DNA of 64,000 nucleotides from Chitinophaga polysaccharea (GTDB taxonomy: Bacteria; Bacteroidota; Bacteroidia; Chitinophagales; Chitinophagaceae). The translations under genes were made by a program, and so were the position numbers. Below are positions 16,462 through 24,767 of the stretch, in pieces. Positions within the stretch are counted from its first letter, which is position 1, and the number at the start of each line of letters is the position of its first letter. The notes beneath the pieces were generated by a model, which saw only the letters and a program-made list of their open reading frames with translations, did not search any database and had not been told where the DNA came from. The stretch is taken from NCBI RefSeq assembly GCF_007829335.1, contig NZ_VIWO01000015.1:32871-96870 (forward strand), written 5' to 3'.

Positions 16462-17018
16462 TGCCAGACAATTTTGAAAGTTTTATCCAGCAGCACCGGG
16501 ATGAATTTGAGGGACCGGGGCCATCGCCACGGGTTTGGGCTGCATTGGAAAAAGACCTTACGGAACAGCGCCAGGGGAGGGTAGTACAGCTTTTACGGAA
16601 AAACTGGTTTAAAGCCGCAGTGATAGCTGTATTGATGATTAATGCCGCCGCTATATTCTATTTTACCGGGCATAAACGGCACCAGCAGCAGGAGCTTTCG
16701 GCTATATCGCCGGATTTGCAGGAAGCCCGGACCTACTATACCACACGTATAAACGCCAAACTACAATTAATAGATGCTTACCCTGCCAATGAGCTGGGGC
16801 TGGACAGTACCGCCCGGCAGGAACTGCAATTGCGTAATGATACCTATAAAGCACTGGAGAAAGAGTTAAAAAATAACCCGGGCAATGAAAGAATCCGTGC
16901 TGCACTCATACGATATTACCAGCTGAAGCTGGATCTCCTGGACAAAATATTGGAAGAACTGCAGGATAGACATGCAGTTCCCGGTCATACAAAAAAACAA
17001 TATGAAGTTGAGATTTAG
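16461..17018 (+). CDS. Putative anti-sigma factor, single-pass membrane protein
   Basis: A 185-residue protein starting at the ATG that shares base 16461 with the sigma factor stop. It has a soluble N-terminal part of about 47 residues (SFIQQHRDEFEG, PSPRVWAALEKDL), one membrane segment near 54-71 (FKAAVIAVLMINAAAIFYF), and a helical, charged periplasmic part with likely coiled coil (residues 85-170). The topology and genetic coupling fit an anti-sigma factor, but no zinc-binding ASD (HxxxCxxC) motif is present, so the role rests on context. The 3' end overlaps the next gene by 17 bp. Confidence 0.65.
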   Translation: MPDNFESFIQQHRDEFEGPGPSPRVWAALEKDLTEQRQGRVVQLLRKNWFKAAVIAVLMINAAAIFYFTGHKRHQQQELSAISPDLQEARTYYTTRINAKLQLIDAYPANELGLDSTARQELQLRNDTYKALEKELKNNPGNERIRAALIRYYQLKLDLLDKILEELQDRHAVPGHTKKQYEVEI

Positions 17019-18084
17019 ATGCTTATTATTTCTGCTACTGCCGCTACTGGCGCAAGCTCACAACGGATCTACGGTGTACAAGAAAACAATTGTGAAAACG
17101 TTTTCGGTTGGTGATAATGCGGCATTAAATCTTTCCAACAAGTATGGCAAGATTATTTTTCACGCCTGGAACAAGAACGAAATCAAAGCTACTATCACCA
17201 TTACGGGCTTTGGAAAGAACGATGAACAGGCGCGTGCCATTGCAGAAATGGTAGATATTGACGCTGATCAGAGTAACAGCAGCGTATCGATGCGTACGGC
17301 CTACAACCCTGGTAAAAGTAGTTCCGGGTGGTTTTCCTGGGGTGGTAAAATGGACTCCAAGGATTATGTAAACATTGACTACGATGTATATATCCCGGAG
17401 AGTTTAAGAAAACTGATGGTCGCTAACCAGTTTGGAGATGTGATAGCAGATAAGTTTAGTTTCCCGGTGGTAATGGAATTAAACTATTGCACCTTTGATA
17501 TCCGGGAAGCGGAAGACCTGAGTTTCCGGATCAATTACTGCGATAAAGGCAAAATTGGTAAAGCGGATAAAGTAGACGTAAGAGGAAATTATTCTAATGT
17601 GCGCGCCGACCAGCTCGGTAGCCTGAGCACCAGCTCTAACTATAGTGAATATGCCGTGGACAGGGTAGGCGAATTGAAGATCTCTGCCAACTATGATAAT
17701 TATAAGATAGATCATGTTGATCAGGCAAGTGGCAGATGCACCTATTCCGATGTGCGCATGGAGGAGTTGCAACAGGCTATTAATATGAACATGACTTACG
17801 GAGATGTGAAAGTAGGCAAAGTGGGCACTGGTTTTAAATCGGCCGATTTCCAGCTTACCTATTCTGATATCAAGATAACTTTTTCCCGCCGTCAGCCACT
17901 CTCTATCGTTGCCAACCTGGTGTATGGCAATATAAAAGTGGACGGGTTTGAACTGAAGAACGTTGTTTCCAACAAGAAAAACGCGAACCATGATTACTCT
18001 GCGCAGGCAGGGGGAGGCAGTGAATCATCTCCCTATATAAAAATACGGGGCACCAACTCAGATGCTAAACTAGATACTTACTAA
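17002..18084 (+). CDS. Exported beta-helix, DUF4097-like protein
   Basis: A 360-residue protein from ATG 17002, chosen because a signal peptide follows directly (MKLRFRCLLFLLLPLLAQAH); the gene overlaps the preceding one by 17 bp. The mature part is a long series of short beta strands with recurrent motifs such as NKYGKI, NQFGDVI, NYSNVRA, NYSEY, TYSDVR, TYGDVKV and TYSDIKI, typical of DUF4097/adhesin-like beta-helix proteins. It probably lies in the periplasm or on the outer membrane. Its place in the sigma factor operon suggests an envelope stress role; the molecular function is unknown. Confidence 0.7.
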   Translation: MKLRFRCLLFLLLPLLAQAHNGSTVYKKTIVKTFSVGDNAALNLSNKYGKIIFHAWNKNEIKATITITGFGKNDEQARAIAEMVDIDADQSNSSVSMRTAYNPGKSSSGWFSWGGKMDSKDYVNIDYDVYIPESLRKLMVANQFGDVIADKFSFPVVMELNYCTFDIREAEDLSFRINYCDKGKIGKADKVDVRGNYSNVRADQLGSLSTSSNYSEYAVDRVGELKISANYDNYKIDHVDQASGRCTYSDVRMEELQQAINMNMTYGDVKVGKVGTGFKSADFQLTYSDIKITFSRRQPLSIVANLVYGNIKVDGFELKNVVSNKKNANHDYSAQAGGGSESSPYIKIRGTNSDAKLDTY

Positions 18085-18127
18085 CCTGTTATAACGCCAT
18101 TCTAAAACCTGATAAAAGAGTTACACT

Positions 18128-18862
18128 ATGAAACGTTTTGTTAATTATTTCCTCTTTGCATTACCATTGTTGTTGACCACTACCTTACTTGTTTCCTTTT
18201 CCTGTAACAGGAATGAACGGATCAGGGGGAATGGTGAAGTAAAAGAGGAATCCAGGAACGCAGCTCCATTTAAAGATATCAGCACCTCCGGTGTTTATAA
18301 AGTGATTATACAGCAGGGCAGTAGCCACAGCATTCGCATAGCCGCAGAAGAGAACCTGCTACCTTATATCCAGACAGAGATATCGGGTGGGGAGCTACAG
18401 ATTTATACCAAAAAGGGCTATAATATTCAACCTACCAAAGATATTGTGGTATATGTAACCTTGGAGAAGGTGGGCACTTTATCGGCCAGTGGAGCCAGTG
18501 CATTTATCAGCAAGGGTACGCTGAACAGCGATTTACTGGAGCTGAGATTCAGCGGGGCCGCAGATGCCAAATTGGATATTAATGCCCGAAAGCTGAAGGT
18601 GGGAGTATCCGGCGCCAGCAAAATTAAGCTGAGCGGCACTTCCGACCGTGCTGAATATGGGGTATCCGGTGCTGCCGATATCAGGGCACTGGACCTGGCC
18701 ACTGATGATGCGCAGGTGGATATTTCCGGTACCGGGAAAGCAGAAGTGTTTGTTCAGAAAAAGCTGAATGTCGGCATTTCCGGTATGGGTAGGGTACACT
18801 ATAAAGGAGATCCTTCCGTTACCAAGTCGATATCCGGTGCGGGTAATATCAGTAAGATTTAA
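18128..18862 (+). CDS. GIN domain (DUF2807) lipoprotein
   Basis: A 244-residue protein with a lipoprotein signal ending VSFSC (Cys26), then the head GIN domain opening RIRGNGEVKEESR and FKDISTSGVYKVII. The rest is a right-handed beta-helix of roughly 18-residue turns rich in S-G-A (LSASGASAF, RFSGAADA, GVSGASKI, GVSGAADI, GISGMGRV, SISGAGNI). DUF2807 proteins are common envelope lipoproteins of Bacteroidota without known activity. It follows the DUF4097-like gene by 43 bp and is similar in fold, so the two are likely a functional pair. Confidence 0.85.
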   Translation: MKRFVNYFLFALPLLLTTTLLVSFSCNRNERIRGNGEVKEESRNAAPFKDISTSGVYKVIIQQGSSHSIRIAAEENLLPYIQTEISGGELQIYTKKGYNIQPTKDIVVYVTLEKVGTLSASGASAFISKGTLNSDLLELRFSGAADAKLDINARKLKVGVSGASKIKLSGTSDRAEYGVSGAADIRALDLATDDAQVDISGTGKAEVFVQKKLNVGISGMGRVHYKGDPSVTKSISGAGNISKI

Positions 18863-18922
18863 TAACAAGTTAGATTTAGAGTATATATCGGGCCGGTAGT
18901 TCTCTACCTGCCTTTTCTTTTT

Positions 18923-18930
18923 TATATTTG
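18923..18930 (+). promoter_or_regulatory. -7-like element ahead of yajQ
   Basis: TATATTTG matches TAnnTTTG and lies 25 bp before the yajQ ATG. At 19-bp spacing the -33 position has no TTTG, so support is partial. Confidence 0.4.
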
Positions 18931-18955
18931 CTGTTCGAATATAAAATTTATAATT

Positions 18956-19447
18956 ATGCCGTCCTTTGATATTGTCAGCAAAGTAGATTTACAGACCCTG
19001 GATAACGCTATTAACACGGTGAAGAAAGAGATCACGAACCGATATGATTTCAAAGGATCACATGTGGAGATAGCATTGAATAAGAAAGAACTGACGCTCA
19101 ATATAGAGGTAGAGAGTGATATGAAGCTGGGGCAGTTGCTGGATGTGTTGGTTAGCCGCACTATGCGCCAGGGCTTGGATGCCAGTATTTATGACCTGAG
19201 TAAGGAGCCATACCAGAGCGGGAAGGTATTTAAGAAAGATGTGACGGTACGTAATGGGATCAAACAGGATGATGCGAAGAAGATTGTGAAGCTGATTAAA
19301 GATTCCGGGTTGAAGGTACAGGCCGCCATTATGGATGATATTGTGCGGGTAACAGGTAAGAAAATAGATGATTTACAGGATGTTATACAAGCGTGTCGGG
19401 AAGCCAACCTGGGTATTCCATTACAGTATATAAATATGAAATCCTGA
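18956..19447 (+). CDS. yajQ: YajQ family nucleotide-binding protein
   Basis: A 163-residue protein that opens with PSFDIVSKVDLQTLDNAIN and contains EITNRYDFKGS, both diagnostic of YajQ. Two RNP-like ferredoxin folds are expected. Homologues bind cyclic di-GMP in Xanthomonas and nucleotides or RNA elsewhere. Whether cyclic di-GMP is the ligand here is not shown, and no diguanylate cyclase gene is nearby. Length is normal; the gene has its own probable promoter. Confidence 0.93.
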   Translation: MPSFDIVSKVDLQTLDNAINTVKKEITNRYDFKGSHVEIALNKKELTLNIEVESDMKLGQLLDVLVSRTMRQGLDASIYDLSKEPYQSGKVFKKDVTVRNGIKQDDAKKIVKLIKDSGLKVQAAIMDDIVRVTGKKIDDLQDVIQACREANLGIPLQYINMKS

Positions 19448-19464
19448 TTTTTTTAATAATAATC

Positions 19465-19495
19465 TTTGGGTGTTAAAGAAATTTAGTTAACTTTG
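19465..19495 (+). promoter_or_regulatory. Consensus Bacteroidota promoter for rpmE2
   Basis: TTTG at 19465-19468 and TAACTTTG at 19488-19495 are separated by exactly 19 bp, a full match to TTTG-N19-TAnnTTTG. Transcription should start near 19501-19503, about 20 bases before the L31 ATG at 19522. Confidence 0.88.
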
Positions 19496-19521
19496 CACCC
19501 TGTATTTACAATAATTTTGAT

Positions 19522-19773
19522 ATGAAACAGGGAATCCATCCAGAAAGTTACAGATTTGTGATATTTAAAGATATGTCAAACGGAGATAGCTTTTTAAGCC
19601 GTTCTACCGCGCCTTCCAAAGAAACTGCAAAGTGGGAAGATGGTAACGAGTATCCGTTGATTAAGTTGGAAATTTCCAATACTTCTCACCCTTTCTATAC
19701 TGGTAAGAACGTATTGGTGGATACCGCAGGACGTATTGATAAATTCAACAAACGTTACGCTAAGAAAGCTTAG
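19522..19773 (+). CDS. rpmE2: 50S ribosomal protein L31 type B
   Basis: An 83-residue protein. It contains MKQGIHPESYRFVIFKDMS and TSHPFYTGK, as in type B L31. It has no cysteine at all, so it is the zinc-free form that can function when zinc is scarce. It has a consensus promoter and its own terminator, so it is a single-gene unit. Confidence 0.96.
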   Translation: MKQGIHPESYRFVIFKDMSNGDSFLSRSTAPSKETAKWEDGNEYPLIKLEISNTSHPFYTGKNVLVDTAGRIDKFNKRYAKKA

Positions 19774-19798
19774 TTGCTAAGTAAAATATTTTTTAGGG

Positions 19799-19832
19799 AA
19801 ATCCCATCGGCTTATCGATGGGATTTTTTATT
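19799..19832 (+). terminator. Intrinsic terminator after rpmE2
   Basis: AAATCCCATCG (19799-19809) pairs with CGATGGGATTT (19816-19826) over six bases, and the hairpin is followed by a T-run. It ends 11 bp before the next start codon. Confidence 0.9.
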
Positions 19833-19842
19833 TTAGTTCCCT

Positions 19843-21021
19843 ATGGAGCGTAATTACATTCTTATTGACACGCCCGTACGTGAACTGTTGTTCCCCTTTA
19901 CGCATACAAGACCCGTTGCCACCTGCAGAGTAGGAATACTTACCATACAGGAAAAATGGGAGCGTTGGCTGGGTACAGGAGTGAGCCATTTTACCGTACC
20001 GCATCTGCAGGATAAGTTTCCCTTGCAGCATAAGTTACCCGATACTGTTAATATTTTAATCTGTGGGCACCTGTTGCCCGATGCTGATTTACTGGCAGCG
20101 ATCCGGGCCCTGGAGCCGGAGCAGGAGTTGTATAAAGACAACCAGTTGCTGGCGAAAGCGGTATTGGGGGCGGAGGTACCAGTATTGACCAGTAGTCATC
20201 GTAAAAATTATCCAGGGGAAGTACTGGGAATTTATAAGCCTTGGGATATCTTTGCGCTCAACGACAAAGCAATCAGGGCAGATTTTAAGCTGTTAACGGC
20301 GGGCAGAACCTCTGCTCCCATATCATCCACCAATCAGATCATACATCCGGCAGACATTTTCCTGGAGCCCGGGGCTACAGTAGAGTGTAGTGTATTAAAT
20401 GCAGCTACGGGACCGATATATATCGGGAAAGATGCGCAGGTGATGGAGGGTTGTTTGATCAGGGGGGCTTTGGCGATGAATGAGGGAGCGGTATTGAAGA
20501 TGGGAACGAAGGTGTATGGGGCTACCACGCTGGGGCCTTATTGTACTGGTGGGGGAGAGATTAAAAATAGTGTGTTCTTTGGTTATTCCAATAAAGGGCA
20601 TGATGGTTACCTGGGAGATGCGGTGATTGGCGAGTGGTGTAACCTGGGCGCCAATACTTCCTGTTCTAACCTGAAGAATAACGTATCGGCGGTGCATGTT
20701 TGGATAGAGGGCTTGGGACGGCCTATGGCAGCGGGTAACAAATGTGGGGTATTGATGGGAGATTATAGTCGCTGTGGTATTAACACCATGTTGAATACCG
20801 GTACCGTAATAGGAGTGTCCTGCAATGTATTTGGGGGACATTTTCCGGCCAAATTTGTACCTTCTTTCAGTTGGGGCGACGATGGACAGTATCGTTTGCC
20901 GGAGGCGCTTAAAGATGCCGGTAAATGGATGGCGTTGAAAGGGCGGACGCTAACGGCAAAAGACAGTAGTGTACTGGAGGCGGTATATGAATTAATTTAT
21001 CAGAAAGACCTTAAAACTTAA
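19843..21021 (+). CDS. GlmU-like protein with left-handed beta-helix domain
   Basis: A 392-residue protein annotated in Bacteroidota as a putative sugar nucleotidyltransferase or GlmU family protein. The N-terminal half (1-150) resembles the nucleotidyltransferase domain in length and in LFPFTHTRPVATCRVGILT, but the nucleotide-binding loop (G-x-G-T-R) of true enzymes is absent. The second half (about 165-350) has hexapeptide-like repeats (IYIGKDAQVMEG, AVLKMGTKVYG) and GHDGYLGDAVIGEWCNLGA, forming a left-handed beta-helix as in acyl/acetyltransferases. Activity is uncertain. It is 13 bp upstream of tpiA and probably cotranscribed. Confidence 0.75.
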   Translation: MERNYILIDTPVRELLFPFTHTRPVATCRVGILTIQEKWERWLGTGVSHFTVPHLQDKFPLQHKLPDTVNILICGHLLPDADLLAAIRALEPEQELYKDNQLLAKAVLGAEVPVLTSSHRKNYPGEVLGIYKPWDIFALNDKAIRADFKLLTAGRTSAPISSTNQIIHPADIFLEPGATVECSVLNAATGPIYIGKDAQVMEGCLIRGALAMNEGAVLKMGTKVYGATTLGPYCTGGGEIKNSVFFGYSNKGHDGYLGDAVIGEWCNLGANTSCSNLKNNVSAVHVWIEGLGRPMAAGNKCGVLMGDYSRCGINTMLNTGTVIGVSCNVFGGHFPAKFVPSFSWGDDGQYRLPEALKDAGKWMALKGRTLTAKDSSVLEAVYELIYQKDLKT

Positions 21022-21034
21022 TATCACAGTATTT

Positions 21035-21796
21035 ATGAGAAAGAAAATTGTTGCAGGTAACTGGAAAATGAATCTTACGCTGGCGCAGGGCGAGCAGTTG
21101 ATCAACGACATTCTGCAGGCTGGGCTCCGGTTGAAAGAGGGGCAGGAAGTAGTAGTAGCTACGCCGTTTCCTTACTTGCAGAAGGCGAAGTCTTTACTGA
21201 AGAACTATCCTGGTTTTTATGTAGCGGCACAGAACTGTTACAGTGAAAAATCCGGCGCCTATACCGGCGAGGTATCTGCCGAAATGCTGCAATCAATTGG
21301 GGTGGATTATGTGATCCTGGGTCACTCTGAGAGAAGGGAATATTTCCAGGAGAGCAATGCGATGCTGGCAAAGAAGATTGACCTGGTGCTGGCGAATGGA
21401 TTAAAGCCTATTTTCTGTTGTGGAGAGCCGCTGGAAATACGGCAGGCGGAAACACAGAATGCTTTTGTAGCGAAGCAGTTGGAGGAGAGTTTGTTTCACC
21501 TGGCAGTAGAGCAGCTGAAGCAGGTAGTGATTGCGTACGAGCCTATCTGGGCGATTGGTACGGGTTTAACTGCCAGTGCAGCGCAGGCGCAGGATATGCA
21601 TGCTTTTATCCGGTCACAGATTGCTAATAAATTTGGCCGCGAGGCGGCGTTGCATACGACTATTTTGTACGGAGGCAGTGCCAAGCCAGGTAATGCTGCT
21701 GAACTGTTTGCCCAGGGGGATGTAGATGGGGGGCTCATTGGTGGCGCTTCTTTGGTAGCAGCAGATTTTGTGGCTATTATAGAAAAGCTGTCATAA
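21035..21796 (+). CDS. tpiA: Triosephosphate isomerase
   Basis: Interconverts dihydroxyacetone phosphate and glyceraldehyde 3-phosphate in glycolysis. The 253-residue barrel has Asn9 and Lys11 in AGNWKMN, the catalytic His97 in LGHSERR, and the signature AYEPIWAIGTG with catalytic Glu169. The phosphate-binding GGSAKPGN and DGGLIGGASL are intact. A hairpin terminator follows. Confidence 0.97.
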   Translation: MRKKIVAGNWKMNLTLAQGEQLINDILQAGLRLKEGQEVVVATPFPYLQKAKSLLKNYPGFYVAAQNCYSEKSGAYTGEVSAEMLQSIGVDYVILGHSERREYFQESNAMLAKKIDLVLANGLKPIFCCGEPLEIRQAETQNAFVAKQLEESLFHLAVEQLKQVVIAYEPIWAIGTGLTASAAQAQDMHAFIRSQIANKFGREAALHTTILYGGSAKPGNAAELFAQGDVDGGLIGGASLVAADFVAIIEKLS

Positions 21797-21810
21797 GTAA
21801 ATAATTGAGG

Positions 21811-21846
21811 AATACGCAGTTAATAAAGCTGCGTATTTTTTTAGTA
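21811..21846 (+). terminator. Intrinsic terminator after tpiA
   Basis: AATACGCAG (21811-21819) pairs with CTGCGTATT (21829-21837), followed by a T-run. It is 15 bp after the tpiA stop. Confidence 0.9.
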
Positions 21847-21931
21847 AAAAATGCTAAAAAAATTAGTATTTCCGAAAAAAGGTTGTATATTCGTATTGTC
21901 ATTCTAACAGGAAGAATTAAAATATCAGGTT

Positions 21932-22528
21932 ATGAATACGAATTATGAGATTTCGGAAGAGTTATTTGATTATTTGTTGGTAGTGAATCCGGATGCTTCG
22001 GTAGCTAAGGATGTGACCCGTGTTCGTCAGTTTGTAGCAGCGGAGTTGGGTGATCCGGGGATGTCTGGTGCGCCGGTTCATGTGGCGTTGTTCAGGTCTG
22101 CTTTTCCTGAGCGTTTCCAGGAAGACTTTGTGATGATGCTCGAAGGAGTGGCGCGTAAGCAATCGGGTTTTGCGGTGTATACGGCCAAGATGGATGCTTA
22201 TCGTCATACTGATGGCAACAATAGTGTTTTCATTAATGTGGCTAATCCCAAACCACTGGTGGAGTTACATCGGAGTATTATGCAGGCTTTCGAGCTGAAG
22301 CCGCAATCTTTCCGTCCGCATATTATGCTGGCCCGGGGATTACATGATGCGGAGGTAAATATGATTATGCCATCGCTGGCCCAGCAGGTATTTGTACGCA
22401 GTTTCAATTGCCATTGTTTCAGTTTGCTGAAACGTTCTGCCAGCGGCGGTAAATATGAACGTGTAAGAGATTTTGTATTTGGAGATATTGAACATATGGT
22501 TGGTTCATTGTTTAATTATGCTGCGTAG
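21932..22528 (+). CDS. 2H phosphoesterase-like protein with altered motifs
   Basis: A 198-residue protein that looks like a member of the 2'-5' RNA ligase / 2H phosphoesterase fold: VHVALFRS (His50) in the first half and FRPHIMLARGL (His130) in the second, spaced about 80 residues apart. Active 2H enzymes carry H-x-T/S-h at both sites. Here the motifs are H-V-A-L and H-I-M-L, so both hydroxyl residues are missing and the protein may have lost catalysis. The family assignment rests on these two histidines and their spacing. It is a single-gene unit after the tpiA terminator. Confidence 0.6.
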   Translation: MNTNYEISEELFDYLLVVNPDASVAKDVTRVRQFVAAELGDPGMSGAPVHVALFRSAFPERFQEDFVMMLEGVARKQSGFAVYTAKMDAYRHTDGNNSVFINVANPKPLVELHRSIMQAFELKPQSFRPHIMLARGLHDAEVNMIMPSLAQQVFVRSFNCHCFSLLKRSASGGKYERVRDFVFGDIEHMVGSLFNYAA

Positions 22529-22922
22529 TCAGCTCATGATTATCTGACCAGGGCATTAGCGGATAGCAGATTCGCAGCATGGATGAAATTGGACGGATAT
22601 AGTAGCGGATGTAATAATTTGTTTACCCCTATATTACCCCTATATCAATTTTCATCAGTGTTTGATTCCCTCAAGTTAGCCACCTTTCATACTGTTGCTG
22701 TTGCAGTCTTAAGCTGCTGTCTGCTGATGGAGGCGAAGCGTGCAACATATTATTAGATCCGTTGTTCCCCCGGTTTCCTGCGGTGCTTCGTATCTACTGT
22801 CTGGTAATGCCTGGTTCAGATATTTTGATATAAATAGATCTTGAATAGATCCAATAGGCTATTTGTTCATTCGGATAAATTGTTCGTTAAATGCCTTGTT
22901 GATGTTCAATTCCCCTTCAGCT
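22529..22922. other. Gene-free stretch with an 11-bp tandem duplication
   Basis: No convincing coding frame on either strand. The only structure found is two perfect adjacent copies of TACCCCTATAT at 22624-22645. The stretch may be a decayed gene, but no family could be recognised in any frame. Confidence 0.5.
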
Positions 22923-22955
22923 TTTGGAATAAACTTTGGGTTGTTTGTATCTTTG
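22923..22955 (+). promoter_or_regulatory. Promoter of the acylphosphatase gene
   Basis: TTTG at 22923-22926 and TATCTTTG at 22948-22955 are 21 bp apart, within the accepted range of the Bacteroidota consensus. Transcription would start near 22962, leaving a leader of about 90 bases. Confidence 0.7.
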
Positions 22956-23052
22956 CCGGAAAATTGGCTTTTTAAGTAGCTATTTAAGTAGCGATTGTTG
23001 TTATATAACATATTCAACATCAAGCCAATACTAGATAATTTTATAAATATTT

Positions 23053-23340
23053 ATGGCAACAGGAACAATGGTACACAAGGAAATTATTGTGAAAGGTCGG
23101 GTACAGGGGGTAGGATTCAGGGCTAATGCTAAACGCGTAGCAGATTCGATGAATGTACAAGGGCAGGTAAAAAATCTGTTGGATGGAAACGTGTGGATCC
23201 TGGCAGAGGCGCCGGAAGATGCAATGGAGGCCTTTATCGACTGGTGTAAGTCTGGTCCGGCAATGGCGGCGGTGAAAGAATTAGACATTACCACAGGCGA
23301 AGTACAACATATCAAAGGGTTTACTATCCTTTATTCATAA
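23053..23340 (+). CDS. acyP: Acylphosphatase
   Basis: Hydrolyses acyl phosphates such as acetyl phosphate or carbamoyl phosphate. The 95-residue protein has the signature GRVQGVGFRAN (about residues 15-25), which binds phosphate with its Arg, and the conserved Asn in VKNLLDGNVW. An ATG at 23068 is an alternative start that would remove five residues and gives the more usual N-terminus MVHKEIIVKGRVQ. The gene faces the C1 peptidase gene across an inverted repeat. Confidence 0.92.
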   Translation: MATGTMVHKEIIVKGRVQGVGFRANAKRVADSMNVQGQVKNLLDGNVWILAEAPEDAMEAFIDWCKSGPAMAAVKELDITTGEVQHIKGFTILYS

Positions 23341-23429
23341 ATCCTCCCGGTACGGTAACAGCAGGTGTTCAGTTACCTATGCCATCATCAATTGTAGTGA
23401 AAAAGTTAACTGTAACGGGTTGACAAGAG

Positions 23430-23487
23430 GTGCAAAGAAATTTACGGAGCATCGCAACTGAATACCACCGTGTAAATTTCTTTGCAC
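23430..23487. terminator. Inverted repeat between convergent genes, probable terminator
   Basis: GTGCAAAGAAATTTAC (23430-23445) and GTAAATTTCTTTGCAC (23472-23487) are perfect complements with a 26-base loop. It lies between the stops of acyP (+) and the C1 peptidase (-), 20 bp from the latter. The long loop is unusual for a terminator and there is no long T-run. Confidence 0.6.
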
Positions 23488-23506
23488 ATTTTGTCATATG
23501 ATAGCG

Positions 23507-24637
23507 TTAGTTGAGACTGGTATATTTCTTTTGTAAAGACTTGTCCAGTGCAGCTTTGGGCACTACAATGGTAATGGTATTTACAGCAAAATAAGCTTCA
23601 GAAACATTCAGGTAGCCACCAAATGGGCTGGCATTCTTACCCCAGGAATTTTTCACCAGGAAAAAAGTTTTACCCTTAGGCGTTTTTTCTATACCGGTGA
23701 TATGCATCAGGTGGTCATCCTGTGTAATCAATTCTTCGTATAGCTGTTGCCGTGAATCCTGTGTATAGCTGGGTTCCTGCATTTCAGGGTCTATGCTATC
23801 CTTGGGCAGGGGAACACTAGCGGAAGTAAGCAGTGCGTAACCGCGGCTGCCGGCAAATCCTTTATTGCTTACATCGGCATCCCATAATACCGTATAGCCT
23901 TTTTGCAGGGCGGTTTCAGTGATGCTGGTGAGCTCTTTCAACGGTACATTGAAGTAAGCGCCGTTAGAGAAATTATCCGGCACCTCTACAATAAAAGATT
24001 TATAGAAAGGATGATGAGTAAAGGAAGTCAGGAAAACATAGTCGTCTTCATTAAACTGTACCACTTCTTTGGCAAAGCTTTGCGGCGTATAGGTTTTTCC
24101 ATTGTATTCAAAGGTAGCAGGAGGCTTACCCATGTAAGTATCGAGGATACCGGTAAATTCGCTTATCCAATTATCGGGAACGGGAGATACTTTAATGATA
24201 CTGTCCAGATATTTTTTCATCGCTATCACCATTTGACCGTGGTCGTGTATGGTGGCATTATTTTTTAAGCCGCTGTAAACGTTTTCCGGTTCTATGCCAT
24301 AAGCGGCAATAGCGCGAATGACATCATGCGCCAGTCCTCCTTCGTCGAAGCGGGTAAATCCCTGGCGCCGTACATAGTTCTTGGCTTTTTCTATATAAAC
24401 GTTACGGGCGGTAAACATTTCAGACAGATCAAGCTCGGGTAATCCTTTACGCAAACTTTCCGATTCTATCATGGAAGTGGAGGAGAAGTCCCAGCAGGTG
24501 CCTGTCATGCCCTGGTTTTTCACGGGAGTGGCGGCGTTGATCCTGCCTTTTTCGAGGTTCTTAATCACCATGCCCTTTTCCTGTGCATTGACTGTGGTGG
24601 CGGCAAGCATGGCAAGTGTAATACAAAACGCTTTCAT
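23507..24637 (-). CDS. Exported C1 family cysteine peptidase, bleomycin hydrolase-like
   Basis: A 376-residue papain-fold peptidase of the PepC/bleomycin hydrolase branch. A signal peptide (1-18, ending VNAQE) sends it out of the cytoplasm, unlike classical PepC. The oxyanion Gln42 and catalytic Cys48 lie in NQGMTGTCWDFSS; the catalytic His is in DDHLMHITGIE and the Asn in FLVKNSWGK near the C-terminus. The long insertion between these (about residues 60-300) is typical of aminopeptidase C. Substrates are unknown. It is a single-gene unit on the minus strand, preceded by the BlaR1 terminator. Confidence 0.88.
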   Translation of the reverse strand: MKAFCITLAMLAATTVNAQEKGMVIKNLEKGRINAATPVKNQGMTGTCWDFSSTSMIESESLRKGLPELDLSEMFTARNVYIEKAKNYVRRQGFTRFDEGGLAHDVIRAIAAYGIEPENVYSGLKNNATIHDHGQMVIAMKKYLDSIIKVSPVPDNWISEFTGILDTYMGKPPATFEYNGKTYTPQSFAKEVVQFNEDDYVFLTSFTHHPFYKSFIVEVPDNFSNGAYFNVPLKELTSITETALQKGYTVLWDADVSNKGFAGSRGYALLTSASVPLPKDSIDPEMQEPSYTQDSRQQLYEELITQDDHLMHITGIEKTPKGKTFFLVKNSWGKNASPFGGYLNVSEAYFAVNTITIVVPKAALDKSLQKKYTSLN

Positions 24638-24683
24638 AAACTATTTCATTAAGTTATATCTCTAAAGGTAAGTGAACCCACTT

Positions 24684-24720
24684 AAAAAAAAATACCATTA
24701 CCGTATGAACGGCAATGGTA
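24684..24720 (-). terminator. Intrinsic terminator of the blaI-blaR1 operon
   Basis: TACCATTACCGT (24693-24704) and ACGGCAATGGTA (24709-24720) pair with one G-U over a four-base loop. On the minus strand it is followed by nine T (the A-tract at 24684-24692). It lies about 48 bp after the BlaR1 stop. Confidence 0.9.
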
Positions 24721-24767
24721 CCTGTTTTATCCGCGATAGAATGACAGTGATCGGCTTTTTAGGGGCA

